Source: Hahella chejuensis KCTC 2396
Lineage (GTDB): Bacteria; Pseudomonadota; Gammaproteobacteria; Pseudomonadales; Oleiphilaceae
Direction of reading: 5' to 3'
Assembly: GCF_000012985.1 (NCBI RefSeq)
Contig: NC_007645.1
Span: forward strand, 4,672,581-4,736,580
DNA length: 64,000 bases
The notes beneath the pieces were generated by a model. It ran no database searches and was not told where the DNA came from. It was given only the letters and a program-made list of their open reading frames with translations. The number at the start of each line of letters is the position of its first letter. Position 1 is the first letter of the stretch. Below are positions 37,710 through 48,397 of this stretch, piece after piece. The translations under genes were made by a program, and so were the position numbers.

Positions 37710-37994
37710 TCAATGCTTGACGACGCCGCTTTCCGGCGCCCATACGCCAGAAGAAGATTCAGCCGCGGCCGCTTTCAAGGCGCAAGGCGTCGGCCGGTCT
37801 CTTTCTATATACCCCACCCGTTGCTCTTCAGGCACATTATGGGAAATTTCGTAGGTGATGAGCGCCTCCATGCAGAGCTCTTTCTGTTCCATTGATAACT
37901 TTTTGCCGTCCGGCCACTTGCCCAACTCCAAGGCTGTCTTCATCGCCTCATAGATCTCCGGAGTCAGGTTTTTTACTGCATTTTCAAAGGACAT
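37710..37994 (-). CDS. YeaC-like DUF1315 protein
   Basis: From the ATG at 37994 the protein is MSFENAVKNLTPEIYEAMKT, then ALELGKWPDGKKLSMEQKEL and HNVPEEQRVGYIERDRP, the DUF1315/YeaC pattern, for 94 residues. A longer frame begins six codons upstream. Function is unknown. A Fur-box promoter lies about 90 bases upstream but points the other way. Confidence 0.9.
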   Translation of the reverse strand: MSFENAVKNLTPEIYEAMKTALELGKWPDGKKLSMEQKELCMEALITYEISHNVPEEQRVGYIERDRPTPCALKAAAAESSSGVWAPESGVVKH

Positions 37995-38072
37995 AAGGGG
38001 TCTCCAGCACAATGTTGCGGACTATAACATAAGGGCGATCCGACATTTCAATAAAATTCTGGTGAAAAAGTG

Positions 38073-38102
38073 TTGACTTACAAATGATAATCATTATCAT
38101 TT
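38073..38102 (+). promoter_or_regulatory. Fur-box promoter
   Basis: A 21-base palindrome AAATGATAAT-C-ATTATCATTT (38082-38102) closely matches the Fur consensus GATAATGATAATCATTATC. On the plus strand TTGACT (38073-38078) and TATCAT (38095-38100) with a 16-base spacer make a sigma-70 promoter that the palindrome covers. Fur with iron would block it. No coding gene starts downstream on the plus strand. Confidence 0.8.
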
Positions 38103-38106
38103 GCAT

Positions 38107-38244
38107 TGTGTGTTTGATCCCACACAGCTCTCATCAGAGTATTCACAGCTACTTGGGGGATGCGCATCAACGGAGGCTGGCTAAACCAGCTCTGCAACTT
38201 GGTTTAACCGTTATACTCCGTTGATGCCTTCCCCATCTTTTTTT
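38107..38244 (+). ncRNA. Candidate Fur-regulated small RNA
   Basis: A transcript from the Fur-box promoter would start near 38107 and end after the terminator T-run at 38238-38244, about 138 bases. No ORF with a start and ribosome binding site lies in it. Inside are a GCTGG/CCAGC stem (38176-38190) and a long closing stem. This layout is that of iron-stress sRNAs such as RyhB and PrrF, which repress iron-using proteins. I could not match its sequence to those. Its last ~34 bases are antisense to the 3' end of the rhomboid gene. Confidence 0.65.
38156..38244 (+). terminator. Rho-independent terminator of candidate sRNA
   Basis: GCATCAACGGAG (38164-38175) pairs perfectly with CTCCGTTGATGC (38216-38227). 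A further GGGGA/TTCCCC step extends the stem and TTTTTTT follows at 38238-38244. The loop contains a smaller hairpin. The T-run is only on the plus strand, so the terminator serves rightward transcription, although the stem also follows the rhomboid stop on the other strand. Confidence 0.75.
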
Positions 38245-39101
38245 CCACTTGTTTTTAGCCACAACGCCATTGACGTCAAGCCAAACCAAAAGCCGACGAA
38301 GTGCGCGGTATTGGCGAACGAAACGCCAAATTGATCAGAGACGCCCAGCATACCCGCCAACATCCACACAATACTGAAAATCACCATCGCGGAAGGCGCC
38401 CACATCCGCATACTCGGCGCTAACGCCCACCCCGCCGCGTGCGCGCCAACCAAGGCATAGGCGACGCCGGAAAAGCCGCCAAACGCCGGCCCCGCCACCA
38501 AATACTGAGCGAAGTTGCTCACTACAGCCGCCCCCAGAATAAACGAAACGAATCCGCCACGACTGAACAAGACCTCCAAGGTCCGGCCAAATATCCACAA
38601 CGCAAGGGAGTTAAACAGCCAGTGCGCCAGCCCCAAGTGCAACCATGCGGGAGACAGCAAACGCCACCACTCTCCTTTTTGCAACGTAAACAGCAAGGAC
38701 TGAACGCGAGAAGACAGGTCCCCGGAAGGCAGCTGAACACGATCAATGATGAAGAAATAACGACTGCTCTGGAAATCGCCAAAGCCAGTGTACAAGGCCG
38801 CCACCAGTATCGTCAGCAACAACCAGGCGATGCAGGGAAAAGGCTTTAACTGCATCGCCAGACTGGAACCCTTGGGGCGTGGTTGCGCGCTTACAACCTC
38901 TCCCAACCGCTCACGAACGCCAGGGTCTTCTTTGAAACGTTGATAGCAATCCAACACAACAGGCTTGGCGGCGGGATCTTTAACCCATATTTCCTGCCGC
39001 CCTTCATTCTCGGTGACCCATATCGCAACGCCCCTGCTGCGCAGATAGCGATACAGCGACTCAATATCTTCTTCGATTGGGATATCGCAAACTTTTTCCA
39101 T
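38211..39101 (-). CDS. Rhomboid-family intramembrane serine protease (GlpG-like)
   Basis: Read from ATG at 39101 (MEKVCDIPIEEDIESLYRYL) the protein has 296 residues. An N-terminal cytoplasmic domain is followed by six hydrophobic segments. The WLHLGLAHWLFNSLALWIFG region, the catalytic Ser in GFSGVAYALVG and the His in NTAHFVGFWFG make a GlpG-type active site. It cleaves membrane proteins within the bilayer. The gene follows the phosphatase gene after four bases, likely in the same transcript as nadK. Confidence 0.92.
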   Translation of the reverse strand: MEKVCDIPIEEDIESLYRYLRSRGVAIWVTENEGRQEIWVKDPAAKPVVLDCYQRFKEDPGVRERLGEVVSAQPRPKGSSLAMQLKPFPCIAWLLLTILVAALYTGFGDFQSSRYFFIIDRVQLPSGDLSSRVQSLLFTLQKGEWWRLLSPAWLHLGLAHWLFNSLALWIFGRTLEVLFSRGGFVSFILGAAVVSNFAQYLVAGPAFGGFSGVAYALVGAHAAGWALAPSMRMWAPSAMVIFSIVWMLAGMLGVSDQFGVSFANTAHFVGFWFGLTSMALWLKTSGKKDGEGINGV

Positions 39102-39105
39102 GCAC

Positions 39106-40095
39106 TTAGCGCCCGGCGGCGCCCCCTGCTTCACGCATGACATCGACCCAGACAAAGTTGTCCGCAGTCAGCTTGCGATCTCCCGCTTCGAGTCGATAGG
39201 CCACCAACTTGCCATACTTCACTGCGCTGTAATCCAGACAGGCGATATTGGGACGAATGGGACGCGGCGCGCCTTGCAGCCAGTAATGTCCAACGAACAA
39301 CGGCGGCTCTTCCAGGCCATAAAACAGCAGCATGCGCCGCTCCCGCTCCGACAGACGTCTTTCCGCCACTTCGTCAGGCAGAGCGTCCGGCTGAAACACT
39401 ACGTCGCCGTAGGTTTCAGGCTCCGCCTTCCAGAATTTGGTGCGGAATGCGGTGCGCACGAAGCCGTCGCTGCTGCGAATAGACATACCATCCGGGAGTT
39501 TCATATCCGTGCCGCGCAACAACCGGTCCATCACATGGCCGGCAAAACTGTCGCGCACGGTGGAGGCATGTAGAAAGTCTTCCGTAATAAGGCCATCGGG
39601 GTGATGCTCCAGAAACTGGGAAATCAATTCATGATCCCAGCAGGCGTGCACAACGCGGAAACTCTGGTCGTCAATCAGCAACGGCAGCGTCATGAACCAC
39701 TCAAGAAACTCGTTCCATTCATGGCCATAATTGGCGAACTGATCCAGCGTTTCCCGAATCAAACGCTCATGACGGGGCGTATGCTCACGCAAATAGGTAT
39801 GAGCGCTGCCCGGACGCGCCCGGGTGCAATAGCCCAGGGCGTTGTACTCATGATTCCCCATGACAATGCGCGCGCCGCCATGCTCCACCATATCCCGCAC
39901 AATATGTAGCGCTTCGCGGATGCGTGGACCTCGGTCGACAATATCGCCCACGTAAATCGCCTGACGATGCTTATGCGTGTATACGCCGTTAATCTTCCGG
40001 TAGTCGAGCTTCTCCAGCAATGCCTCCAGCGTTTTGGCGCATCCATGGACGTCGCCGATGAAGTCAAAGCCTCGGTACTTCTGGCTCTCGGACAT
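39106..40095 (-). CDS. Calcineurin-like metallophosphatase
   Basis: The 329-residue protein has the metallophosphatase motifs GDVHGCAKTLEALL, YVGDIVDRGPRIREAL, VMGNHEYNALGY and a later VVHACWDHE with metal-binding His. It resembles bacterial PrpE/ApaH-like serine/threonine phosphatases. The substrate is unknown. It starts 4 bases after the nadK stop and ends 4 bases before the rhomboid start, so the three genes form a tight operon. Confidence 0.9.
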   Translation of the reverse strand: MSESQKYRGFDFIGDVHGCAKTLEALLEKLDYRKINGVYTHKHRQAIYVGDIVDRGPRIREALHIVRDMVEHGGARIVMGNHEYNALGYCTRARPGSAHTYLREHTPRHERLIRETLDQFANYGHEWNEFLEWFMTLPLLIDDQSFRVVHACWDHELISQFLEHHPDGLITEDFLHASTVRDSFAGHVMDRLLRGTDMKLPDGMSIRSSDGFVRTAFRTKFWKAEPETYGDVVFQPDALPDEVAERRLSERERRMLLFYGLEEPPLFVGHYWLQGAPRPIRPNIACLDYSAVKYGKLVAYRLEAGDRKLTADNFVWVDVMREAGGAAGR

Positions 40096-40099
40096 TAGA

Positions 40100-40990
40100 C
40101 TACTGCCCTCCCTGATCTCTACTGCTTGACCAGCCCAGTTTATCCCGGCAGATCTGATAGAAATTATGGTTCATGGGATGAATCAGACGCAGCTTCTGCG
40201 GCTTCTTGCAAATCGTGACCGTATCGCCCGGCGCGCAGGTGACATGCGTCTGTCCATCACAACTGACATGAGGATAGGTTTGGTTGTAATCGCCGATGAT
40301 AATCTTAATTTCGCTGTTGCCGTCCACCACAATCGGGCGGCTGCTCAGGGTATGGGGAAACATGGGTACCAGCACGATAGCGTCCAGACGCGGGTGCATG
40401 ATCGGCCCGCCTGCAGACAGCGCATACGCTGTAGACCCGGTTGGCGTGGAAACGATCAAGCCGTCGGAACGCTGGCTGTTGACGAACTGCCCTTCGATAT
40501 AAAGGTCGAAGCCGATCATCCGGGTGGATTTACCAGGATGCAGCACAATGTCATTCAGTCCGCAGCCGTAGCCGACAGGTTCGCCATTGCGCTTAACGTA
40601 GGCGTCTAACAGAAAGCGGGATTCTTCGACATACTTCCCGGACAGCACTTCCGCCAGCTGGGGCTCCATTTCCGTCGGCGTAATATCAGTGAGAAAGCCC
40701 AACCTGCCGCGATTGACGCCGAGCACCGGCACATTACAGCCCGCCAGCGCACGCGCAGCGCCCAGCAAACTGCCGTCGCCGCCGACCACAATCACCAGGT
40801 CGCAGATTTCTCCCAGCATTTTCTTGCTGGACACCTGCACGTTATGCCCTGGCAACACCGCTGCGGTAGCTTCTTCCAGGATCACCGCGTAACCTTCGCC
40901 GACCAGATAGTTTTTGAGCCGCTTCAGCGTCTCCACCACCTGTACGCTGCCCATCCGGCCCAGCAAACCGATATTACGAAACTGTTCCAT
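40100..40990 (-). CDS. nadK: NAD kinase
   Basis: The 296-residue protein has the NAD kinase signature VVGGDGSLLGAARAL and GVNRGRLGFLTDI, then GYGCGLNDIVLHPG and STPTGSTAYALSAGGPIMHP. It phosphorylates NAD to NADP in the cytoplasm. Length is normal. It is first in the nadK-phosphatase-rhomboid operon. Confidence 0.97.
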   Translation of the reverse strand: MEQFRNIGLLGRMGSVQVVETLKRLKNYLVGEGYAVILEEATAAVLPGHNVQVSSKKMLGEICDLVIVVGGDGSLLGAARALAGCNVPVLGVNRGRLGFLTDITPTEMEPQLAEVLSGKYVEESRFLLDAYVKRNGEPVGYGCGLNDIVLHPGKSTRMIGFDLYIEGQFVNSQRSDGLIVSTPTGSTAYALSAGGPIMHPRLDAIVLVPMFPHTLSSRPIVVDGNSEIKIIIGDYNQTYPHVSCDGQTHVTCAPGDTVTICKKPQKLRLIHPMNHNFYQICRDKLGWSSSRDQGGQ

Positions 40991-41160
40991 ACATGCCCTT
41001 AATCAAGCGTTTTTGTTATGTTACCCAAACTGCCTCGGCTTGTATGCGCCCCGGGGGCGGTTTTTGTCTTTTTCCCGACCCTCGCGCTCCGCTGCAGTCC
41101 AGTCAATGACTGCGCTCGACGACCAAAGCGCCGGCCGGGGCACTAACGGAAGTTTAATTT

Positions 41161-42081
41161 GTGAAGCGAACGCAACAACAACTGCTCAAAGATTTACAGT
41201 GGACTTGTAATAGCCCGGTGCTGGCCGCCATTCCTGACATGGCGCCAACACAGTTTGACCGCCAGGCGCCCATAGCGCTGAACGACGCCGACCGGACGCT
41301 GACCATGGACCTGCTAAACATGGAGAAAGTCTTAAAAAGCCGCTTTCTGGGCCCTTACTTTGAATCGCTTTGGCGCTTCGGCATCGACCGGCTTAGCGCC
41401 TGGCGCGTGATTGCCCATGGCTTGCAAGTGAAAGACCGCAAAAAGACTTACGGCGAGTTTGATTTTATCCTGCAGGACCCCGAAGGCAATTACGTCCATC
41501 AGGAAGTCGCCATCAAATATTACCTCGGCTTGTCTACGCCGTCGGCGAAAGGTGGAGACGCCCACTGGTTCGGCCCCAATTACTTGGATCGACTGGACCT
41601 TAAGCTGGACAAGCTGCTCAACAGCCAGATTTTACTCTCGGAAACACCCGAAGCCCGGCAAGCGCTGGCGCATCTGGGTATTAACGAAGTCGTCCGTCAG
41701 ATCGTTATGAAAGGCTATCTGTTCTATCCTCTAATTGACCCAGACAGCGTGGAGCCATCCTTCCTCGCCGCACCCGATCACTTACGCGGCGGCTGGCTGC
41801 CTGTCAGCGCCCTGCCCCAATTGAAGGAAATAGCCACAAACTGGATACTCACTCCCAAATCACACTGGCTATCGCCCCTTTCAATACACCCCGATGATCA
41901 GGCCCCAATCATGAGCTGGGAAAAGTTATACAGGGAATTGAACTCTACAGAAGGGGACGGTCGTCCACAGATGTTGATCGCATTGGCGGAATCGCCAGCA
42001 GGTGGATGGCTGGAAACAGCCCGATATTTTGTCGTTAGCGACGACTGGGCGGAATCCGCCAGAGCCTCATTGAATCAATAG
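41161..42081 (+). CDS. DUF1853 family protein
   Basis: This 306-residue protein starts at GTG (41161) and reads KRTQQQLLKDLQWTCNSPVL. It has SRFLGPYFESLWRFGID and GEFDFILQDPEGNYVHQEVA, followed by IKYYLGL, which are typical of DUF1853. The E-x-D...E-x-A-I-K pattern is like a PD-(D/E)XK nuclease core, suggesting a nuclease-related fold; activity is not shown. It is plus strand and convergent with the PLP enzyme gene 10 bases on. Confidence 0.85.
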   Translation: MKRTQQQLLKDLQWTCNSPVLAAIPDMAPTQFDRQAPIALNDADRTLTMDLLNMEKVLKSRFLGPYFESLWRFGIDRLSAWRVIAHGLQVKDRKKTYGEFDFILQDPEGNYVHQEVAIKYYLGLSTPSAKGGDAHWFGPNYLDRLDLKLDKLLNSQILLSETPEARQALAHLGINEVVRQIVMKGYLFYPLIDPDSVEPSFLAAPDHLRGGWLPVSALPQLKEIATNWILTPKSHWLSPLSIHPDDQAPIMSWEKLYRELNSTEGDGRPQMLIALAESPAGGWLETARYFVVSDDWAESARASLNQ

Positions 42082-42090
42082 CCGGAAGAG

Positions 42091-43032
42091 TTAACGCTTA
42101 CCAAGAAAACCTCGCGCGCCCTGCATACCACCAGTATGCACAAGCACAACGTCTGAGCCTTTAGGAGCCTCGCCTCGACGCAACCACTCCAGCGCTGCAT
42201 ACGCCATCTTTCCCGTGTAGACAGGCTCCAAACCAATGCCCGTGTGACCGGAAAATGCTTGAGTGAAGGCCATCAGCTCGGGGCTGGTCTTGGCGTAACC
42301 GCCAAACTCATAACCTTGCATAAAGCGAAAACAGGTTTCTGGTTGCTGGTTATTCAAAGCCAGCAACTCATCGATCTTAGCTGCAATAGAGTCGCCGGCG
42401 CGCAACACAGGCACACCGACCACCTCATGATGTGAGTGAGCGGCGACAAACCCCGCCATCGTACCGCCGGTGCCGCAAGGCAAGAATATGGATGCGGGAG
42501 TCGAGGGAAAGTAGGAATAGATTTGCTGCGCCCACTCAGATACACCCTTCACCGCCAGCGTATTGCTACCGCCCTCGGGGATGATCATCAGCTTTTGCGT
42601 ATCGATCAGCTCTGACAGCCCCCAGTCCGCAATGCTTCCTTCCACCCAGGCAGGATCATCTTTGCAGCGATACGCCTCATTGCTGACGAACAGCAAACGC
42701 ATCCCCCACTTCTCGGCATCCTGCAGAGTTGGCGTCAGCTCACGTCGCCAGGCGCCGCGCACCACGCCAAAGGTGGGGATATTCAGCATACGGCCCGCTG
42801 CGGCGAGCGCATGCAAGTGGTTGGAATAGGCGCCGCCGAAGCTCAACAATCCCGACGCTTGATTTCGCTCCGCCTCCAGCAGGCTGTATTTGAGCTTGAA
42901 CCACTTGTTGCCGGATACAGACTCATGAACCAAATCACCCCGCGCCATCCACAGGCGCACGCCAGCGCGCTCAGCCACAGGGTGACTGAGCGGTTGAATG
43001 ACGCAATCGGGTTGATACAGCAGAGAGGACAC
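42091..43032 (-). CDS. PLP-dependent ACC deaminase/D-cysteine desulfhydrase family protein
   Basis: The 313-residue protein starts at GTG (43032). It has SGNKWFKLKYSLLEAE, with the probable PLP lysine, then LLSFGGAYSNHLHALAAAGR and FLPCGTGGTMAGFVAA, the family pattern. D-cysteine desulfhydrase or ACC deaminase activity cannot be told apart by eye; proteins with this shorter sequence are often desulfhydrases. The start lies three bases after the stop of the upstream coiled-coil gene. Confidence 0.85.
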   Translation of the reverse strand: MSSLLYQPDCVIQPLSHPVAERAGVRLWMARGDLVHESVSGNKWFKLKYSLLEAERNQASGLLSFGGAYSNHLHALAAAGRMLNIPTFGVVRGAWRRELTPTLQDAEKWGMRLLFVSNEAYRCKDDPAWVEGSIADWGLSELIDTQKLMIIPEGGSNTLAVKGVSEWAQQIYSYFPSTPASIFLPCGTGGTMAGFVAAHSHHEVVGVPVLRAGDSIAAKIDELLALNNQQPETCFRFMQGYEFGGYAKTSPELMAFTQAFSGHTGIGLEPVYTGKMAYAALEWLRRGEAPKGSDVVLVHTGGMQGARGFLGKR

Positions 43033-43035
43033 GAA

Positions 43036-44352
43036 CTATTCTTGATGCTTCTCGCAACGGTTGCTTTCGCCTGCAACGAACTCAGCGGGCACGGTCACAC
43101 GAGGGACGCTCTCGCCACACAGTCCCTTACCGGGAATTTCGTGTTCGCATACTGCGTTTTCGTAATGGTCCAGCCATTCTTTGTAGTGCCGCTCCGTTAC
43201 AAAACAACGCTCCGCCGCATAGGCAATGGGATTTTGCACATAGCGCAAAACATCTTTCGCCGGGATCGTGATATGACCCGCACCGGGGTGATACACCACA
43301 AAGACCACATCCAGCTCAGACAGCTTATTGAGAATATCTCCGCCGCCATCCTCAGATTCATCCTTCAGGGTTTGAATCTCCTGGCGCAGCTGCTCCTCAC
43401 GCTCATCGCGATACACCAACTCCGCCTCGCGACGCTGTAATTGCTCTTTCACAATCGTCAGTTCGCTTTCCAGACGCTGGCGCAGGCGCTCCGCTTCTTC
43501 GCCACCATCTCCCTTGCTGAGTTCTTTCTCCAGCATGGATTGACGCTTCTTGAACTGCACCATTTCCTCTTGCAGAGACAGGTATTGATCGCTGCGCTTC
43601 TGCAGTTTGATTTTAGTCTGATCGTAAAGCACCTTGGTGTGCTGGAGGCTTTGCTCCATATCCTGCACTTTGGTCTTCAGCGCCTGCATCTCCAACCGGT
43701 GCTGCCGGTTGAGCTCTTCAATTTCCGCTTCGTGCTGACTGTTCAACGTCTTGATGCGCAAGCGCTGCGCCTTCAGCAAGCGCGCCAGTTTCGTACGATG
43801 AATACGCTCCTGCTCTTCCAGCGCAGACGCTGATGCGGCAGGTTGCGGCGCGGCCTGAGTGGGAGTCAGGACAGGAATATCCTCTTCCTCCTCAATCACC
43901 TCGCCGACCACTTCGAAGCCCAGGCGATTCTCTTGCAGAGACTTTTTAATCACCTGAAAGTCATTGCCGCCCGGCTTCATGTCCGGATCCCACAAATCCC
44001 GCTGATGCCAGGAGATAGCGCATTGACTGCGGCACGCAAGCCGTATCGGACCTGCACCGAGATCCGGGCCGGAACCGGAAATTTTCGCCAACCGTTTCAG
44101 CGGCACGTTCCACTCCGAGTCCGCAATGCCTTCCTCGTCGAAATAGACCGTAAAAAATACCAGCGCACGCGGCACCAACTGCTTGTTCAGCTCTGCATAA
44201 ACCGCCGTTATTTCCGTATCAGCCAGATCATTCAGAGCAACTACGCCGTCCAATATGGCCTCAAATTCCGAATAGCGCATTTGCCGCGCTACATACTGAT
44301 CCTCCAGAAAGAGAACCGCTTCGTAAATATCATCTTTTTGAGGTTTGGGCAT
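43036..44352 (-). CDS. Coiled-coil protein of unknown function
   Basis: This 438-residue protein has an N-terminal globular part (about 1-150) with EDQYVARQMRYSEFEAILDG and a CRSQCAISWHQRDLWDP patch, a long coiled coil (about 185-355), and a C-terminal domain with LDVVFVVYHPGAGHITIPAK and several cysteines (CEHEIPGKGLCGE). Relatives in Pseudomonas and Marinobacter are often labelled chromosome partitioning proteins, but no ParA or ParB motif is present. I would leave it as unknown. It is upstream of the PLP enzyme gene. Confidence 0.8.
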   Translation of the reverse strand: MPKPQKDDIYEAVLFLEDQYVARQMRYSEFEAILDGVVALNDLADTEITAVYAELNKQLVPRALVFFTVYFDEEGIADSEWNVPLKRLAKISGSGPDLGAGPIRLACRSQCAISWHQRDLWDPDMKPGGNDFQVIKKSLQENRLGFEVVGEVIEEEEDIPVLTPTQAAPQPAASASALEEQERIHRTKLARLLKAQRLRIKTLNSQHEAEIEELNRQHRLEMQALKTKVQDMEQSLQHTKVLYDQTKIKLQKRSDQYLSLQEEMVQFKKRQSMLEKELSKGDGGEEAERLRQRLESELTIVKEQLQRREAELVYRDEREEQLRQEIQTLKDESEDGGGDILNKLSELDVVFVVYHPGAGHITIPAKDVLRYVQNPIAYAAERCFVTERHYKEWLDHYENAVCEHEIPGKGLCGESVPRVTVPAEFVAGESNRCEKHQE

Positions 44353-44720
44353 GCCAATGTCCTAGATAATAAGCCCTTCTTTCTTTGCTTGTTGTTTAAG
44401 CTGCGTTGACCAGAAGCCCATTGTCGATGTTGTTATTTTTTGTAAGCGCAACAAAATAACAGAAAATTGTTTCGTTAGCGCTTACCAAGCGTTTAAACAC
44501 CGATATTTTTTACCTCCGGGCCACTTATAACGGCTCCGGCGCACTCGTTGATTATTAATGAAGCTGATGAAAACTTAGCACGCAACCTTGAAAATGTCAG
44601 TTGGACAGGTCGCGCCTAATTAGGGAAAGGGGGCGCAAACCAAGCCAATTGACTCGGTTTGTGCAAAAAATGAAAGGCTGAAGAGGGCTCAAGGCGCTAC
44701 CCGAGCCCAAAGGGGTGAAA
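44353..44720. other. Intergenic region between coiled-coil gene and fadH
   Basis: No gene is supported in these 368 bases. On the minus strand, downstream of fadH, GGGCTC pairs with GAGCCC (44685-44708) and a T-rich stretch follows some 13 bases later. A second hairpin pairs GCACAAACC with GGTTTGCGC (about 44635-44663). One of these probably ends fadH transcription. The left part, AT-rich, should hold the promoter of the coiled-coil gene. Confidence 0.4.
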
Positions 44721-46814
<2,094 letters not shown>

Positions 46815-46905
46815 TTAACGGCTCTCGCCTCGAGTTATGCGCAGCGACCAAGGCTACGGGATTTGTCGTATAAATTAGCCCCGTCACGCAAGACAGCCAA
46901 TACCC

Positions 46906-46933
46906 TTGGATAACATTTTTTTATCTATAAAAT
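46906..46933 (+). promoter_or_regulatory. Possible promoter of the AraC-family gene
   Basis: TTGGAT (46906-46911) and TAAAAT (46928-46933) are 16 bases apart and lie about 42 bases upstream of the ATG. The intergenic space is shared with fadH in the other direction. Confidence 0.4.
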
Positions 46934-46974
46934 ACACCCATCCGCCACTTTAAACCCCGCCAAAGGAGAACCCT

Positions 46975-48030
46975 ATGCAGCTCGGCGACATATCGGTCAA
47001 CTTCGTAGAATTAGTGCGCGAAGCTTGTCACAAGCTTAACGTCGACCCGATGCCGGTTCTCAACGAATATGGCGTGACGCCAGAAACTCTAGCCTCCCCC
47101 AAGGCGCGAATCAGCATATCCCGCTTCATGCGAATCGGGCAGGCGCTGATCAGCACCGCCAATCAACCGGCTCTGGGGCTATTCATGGGGCAGGCGCTAC
47201 GCATCTCTCACATGGGCCTATCCGGCTATGCCGCCATGACCAGCCCCAATCTTGAGCGGGCGATCCGGCTATGGATTCACTATGAAAGCCTGAGCAGCGT
47301 CAACAAACGAGGCAGTAGCCGGTTTTACCTGACGGAAGAGAGCGGCGTCGCCCAGTTTTATTCCATCAGCCCCTATAATGAGTTCAACTATTTCGTGGTG
47401 GACTGCCTGCTGAGCGGATGGAGCGCGCTGGCGCACTGGATCACCGGACAGGAACGACTACTGAAAGAGGTGGAAATCGAATTTGAAGCGCCGCCTTACG
47501 CTCAACATTATCAACAGGCATTCAATTGCCCCGTTAAGTTTGGACGCTCTCGTAACGCACTGATTTTTCGCAAAGAAGCGCTATTACTCCCTTCCATCTA
47601 CGCCAACCCTGCCACACACAGCGAAATTGTCAGCATTTGCAATCGGGAGCTCACCACCCTGGTTGGGGCCACCAGCCTGACAGAAAGAGTCAAACAGATT
47701 ATCACCCCCATGCTGCAAGGACGTGAAGTGGGCCTCACAGAAACAGCTAAACAATTGGGCCTCTCGGAATGGACGTTACAAAGGCGATTAAAAAAGGAAG
47801 GGGTACAGTTTCAACAGGTTCTGGACGAGACCCGTAAGCAGATCGCAGAGACTTACCTCAAAGCCACAGACTTAACAATCGGCGAGATAGCTTATCTTCT
47901 GGGCTTTTCTTCACCCGCCGCTTTTCATCGGGCATTCAAGAGGTGGTTTGGCGTTAATCCGAAGCCGTTCAAAGACCAGCATGCTTCTGGCCGAACGGAC
48001 GAAAATACAGCGACAGGCGAAAACACCTGA
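46975..48030 (+). CDS. AraC-family transcriptional regulator
   Basis: The 351-residue protein has an N-terminal arabinose-binding-like ligand domain of the OruR/ArgR type (ALGLFMGQALRISHMGLSGY) and a C-terminal pair of helix-turn-helix motifs (VGLTETAKQLGLSEWTLQRRLKKEG and LTIGEIAYLLGFSSPAAFHRAFKRWFG). An AGGAG lies just upstream of the ATG. Its divergent position suggests control of fadH or fatty acid use, which is inferred. Confidence 0.92.
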   Translation: MQLGDISVNFVELVREACHKLNVDPMPVLNEYGVTPETLASPKARISISRFMRIGQALISTANQPALGLFMGQALRISHMGLSGYAAMTSPNLERAIRLWIHYESLSSVNKRGSSRFYLTEESGVAQFYSISPYNEFNYFVVDCLLSGWSALAHWITGQERLLKEVEIEFEAPPYAQHYQQAFNCPVKFGRSRNALIFRKEALLLPSIYANPATHSEIVSICNRELTTLVGATSLTERVKQIITPMLQGREVGLTETAKQLGLSEWTLQRRLKKEGVQFQQVLDETRKQIAETYLKATDLTIGEIAYLLGFSSPAAFHRAFKRWFGVNPKPFKDQHASGRTDENTATGENT

Positions 48031-48049
48031 GAGACAAGAAGAGACTGGG

Positions 48050-48136
48050 CTAAAGCTCTACAGCGTCGTCAACGAACTCGTCGTCGTCAAACTCTTCATA
48101 GTCAACATCAATCAGGTCATCAATATACTCTTGCAC
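48050..48136 (-). CDS. 28-codon acidic microprotein
   Basis: A GTG at 48136 has a full AAGGAG at 48145-48150, eight bases upstream. The frame encodes (M)QEYIDDLIDVDYEEFDDDE plus FVDDAVEL and stops at 48050: 28 residues, more than half Asp or Glu, none Lys or Arg. The perfect ribosome binding site and biased composition argue that it is real. It is convergent with the AraC gene. I recognise no family; acidic proteins of this kind may mimic nucleic acid or sequester basic partners. Confidence 0.6.
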   Translation of the reverse strand: MQEYIDDLIDVDYEEFDDDEFVDDAVEL

Positions 48137-48296
48137 GTCTACGACTCCTTGTTCAGATTGTAACCCAGATTACCAAGCTGCTATGTCAGCAAGATGACAA
48201 AGAAAGACGACAGGATAATTCAGAAAGAAAAATAAATTAGTGATTAAAATCAGAAAATTATGATGTGAGATAAGAGGAAATAATGAGGAAGAGAGT

Positions 48297-48373
48297 TGGC
48301 GGAGCGGACGGGACTCGAACCCGCGACCCCCGGCGTGACAGGCCGGTATTCTAACCGACTGAACTACCGCTCC
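48297..48373 (-). tRNA. tRNA-Asp (anticodon GTC), copy 1
   Basis: The minus strand folds as a 77-base tRNA-Asp. GGAGCGG pairs with CCGCTCC, the anticodon arm is CCGGC-CTGTCAC-GCCGG giving GTC, the T arm has TTCGAGT, and CCA is encoded. It is identical to the copy at 48510-48586. Confidence 0.97.
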
Positions 48374-48397
48374 GCGAAAATCCATCTTTGGGGAAGA

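Noticed and set aside
38082-38102. Fur box as control of the yeaC-like gene.
   Set aside because: The promoter elements covered by the box point away from that gene, so the rightward transcript is the better explanation, though some effect on the leftward gene cannot be excluded.
43036-44352. Naming the coiled-coil protein a chromosome partitioning protein.
   Set aside because: No ParA, ParB or SMC motif is present. The long coiled coil alone does not support it.
44635-44663. Hairpin after fadH as a definite rho-independent terminator.
   Set aside because: The T-run lies on the wrong side of the stem for leftward transcription, so it is noted only as a possible structure.
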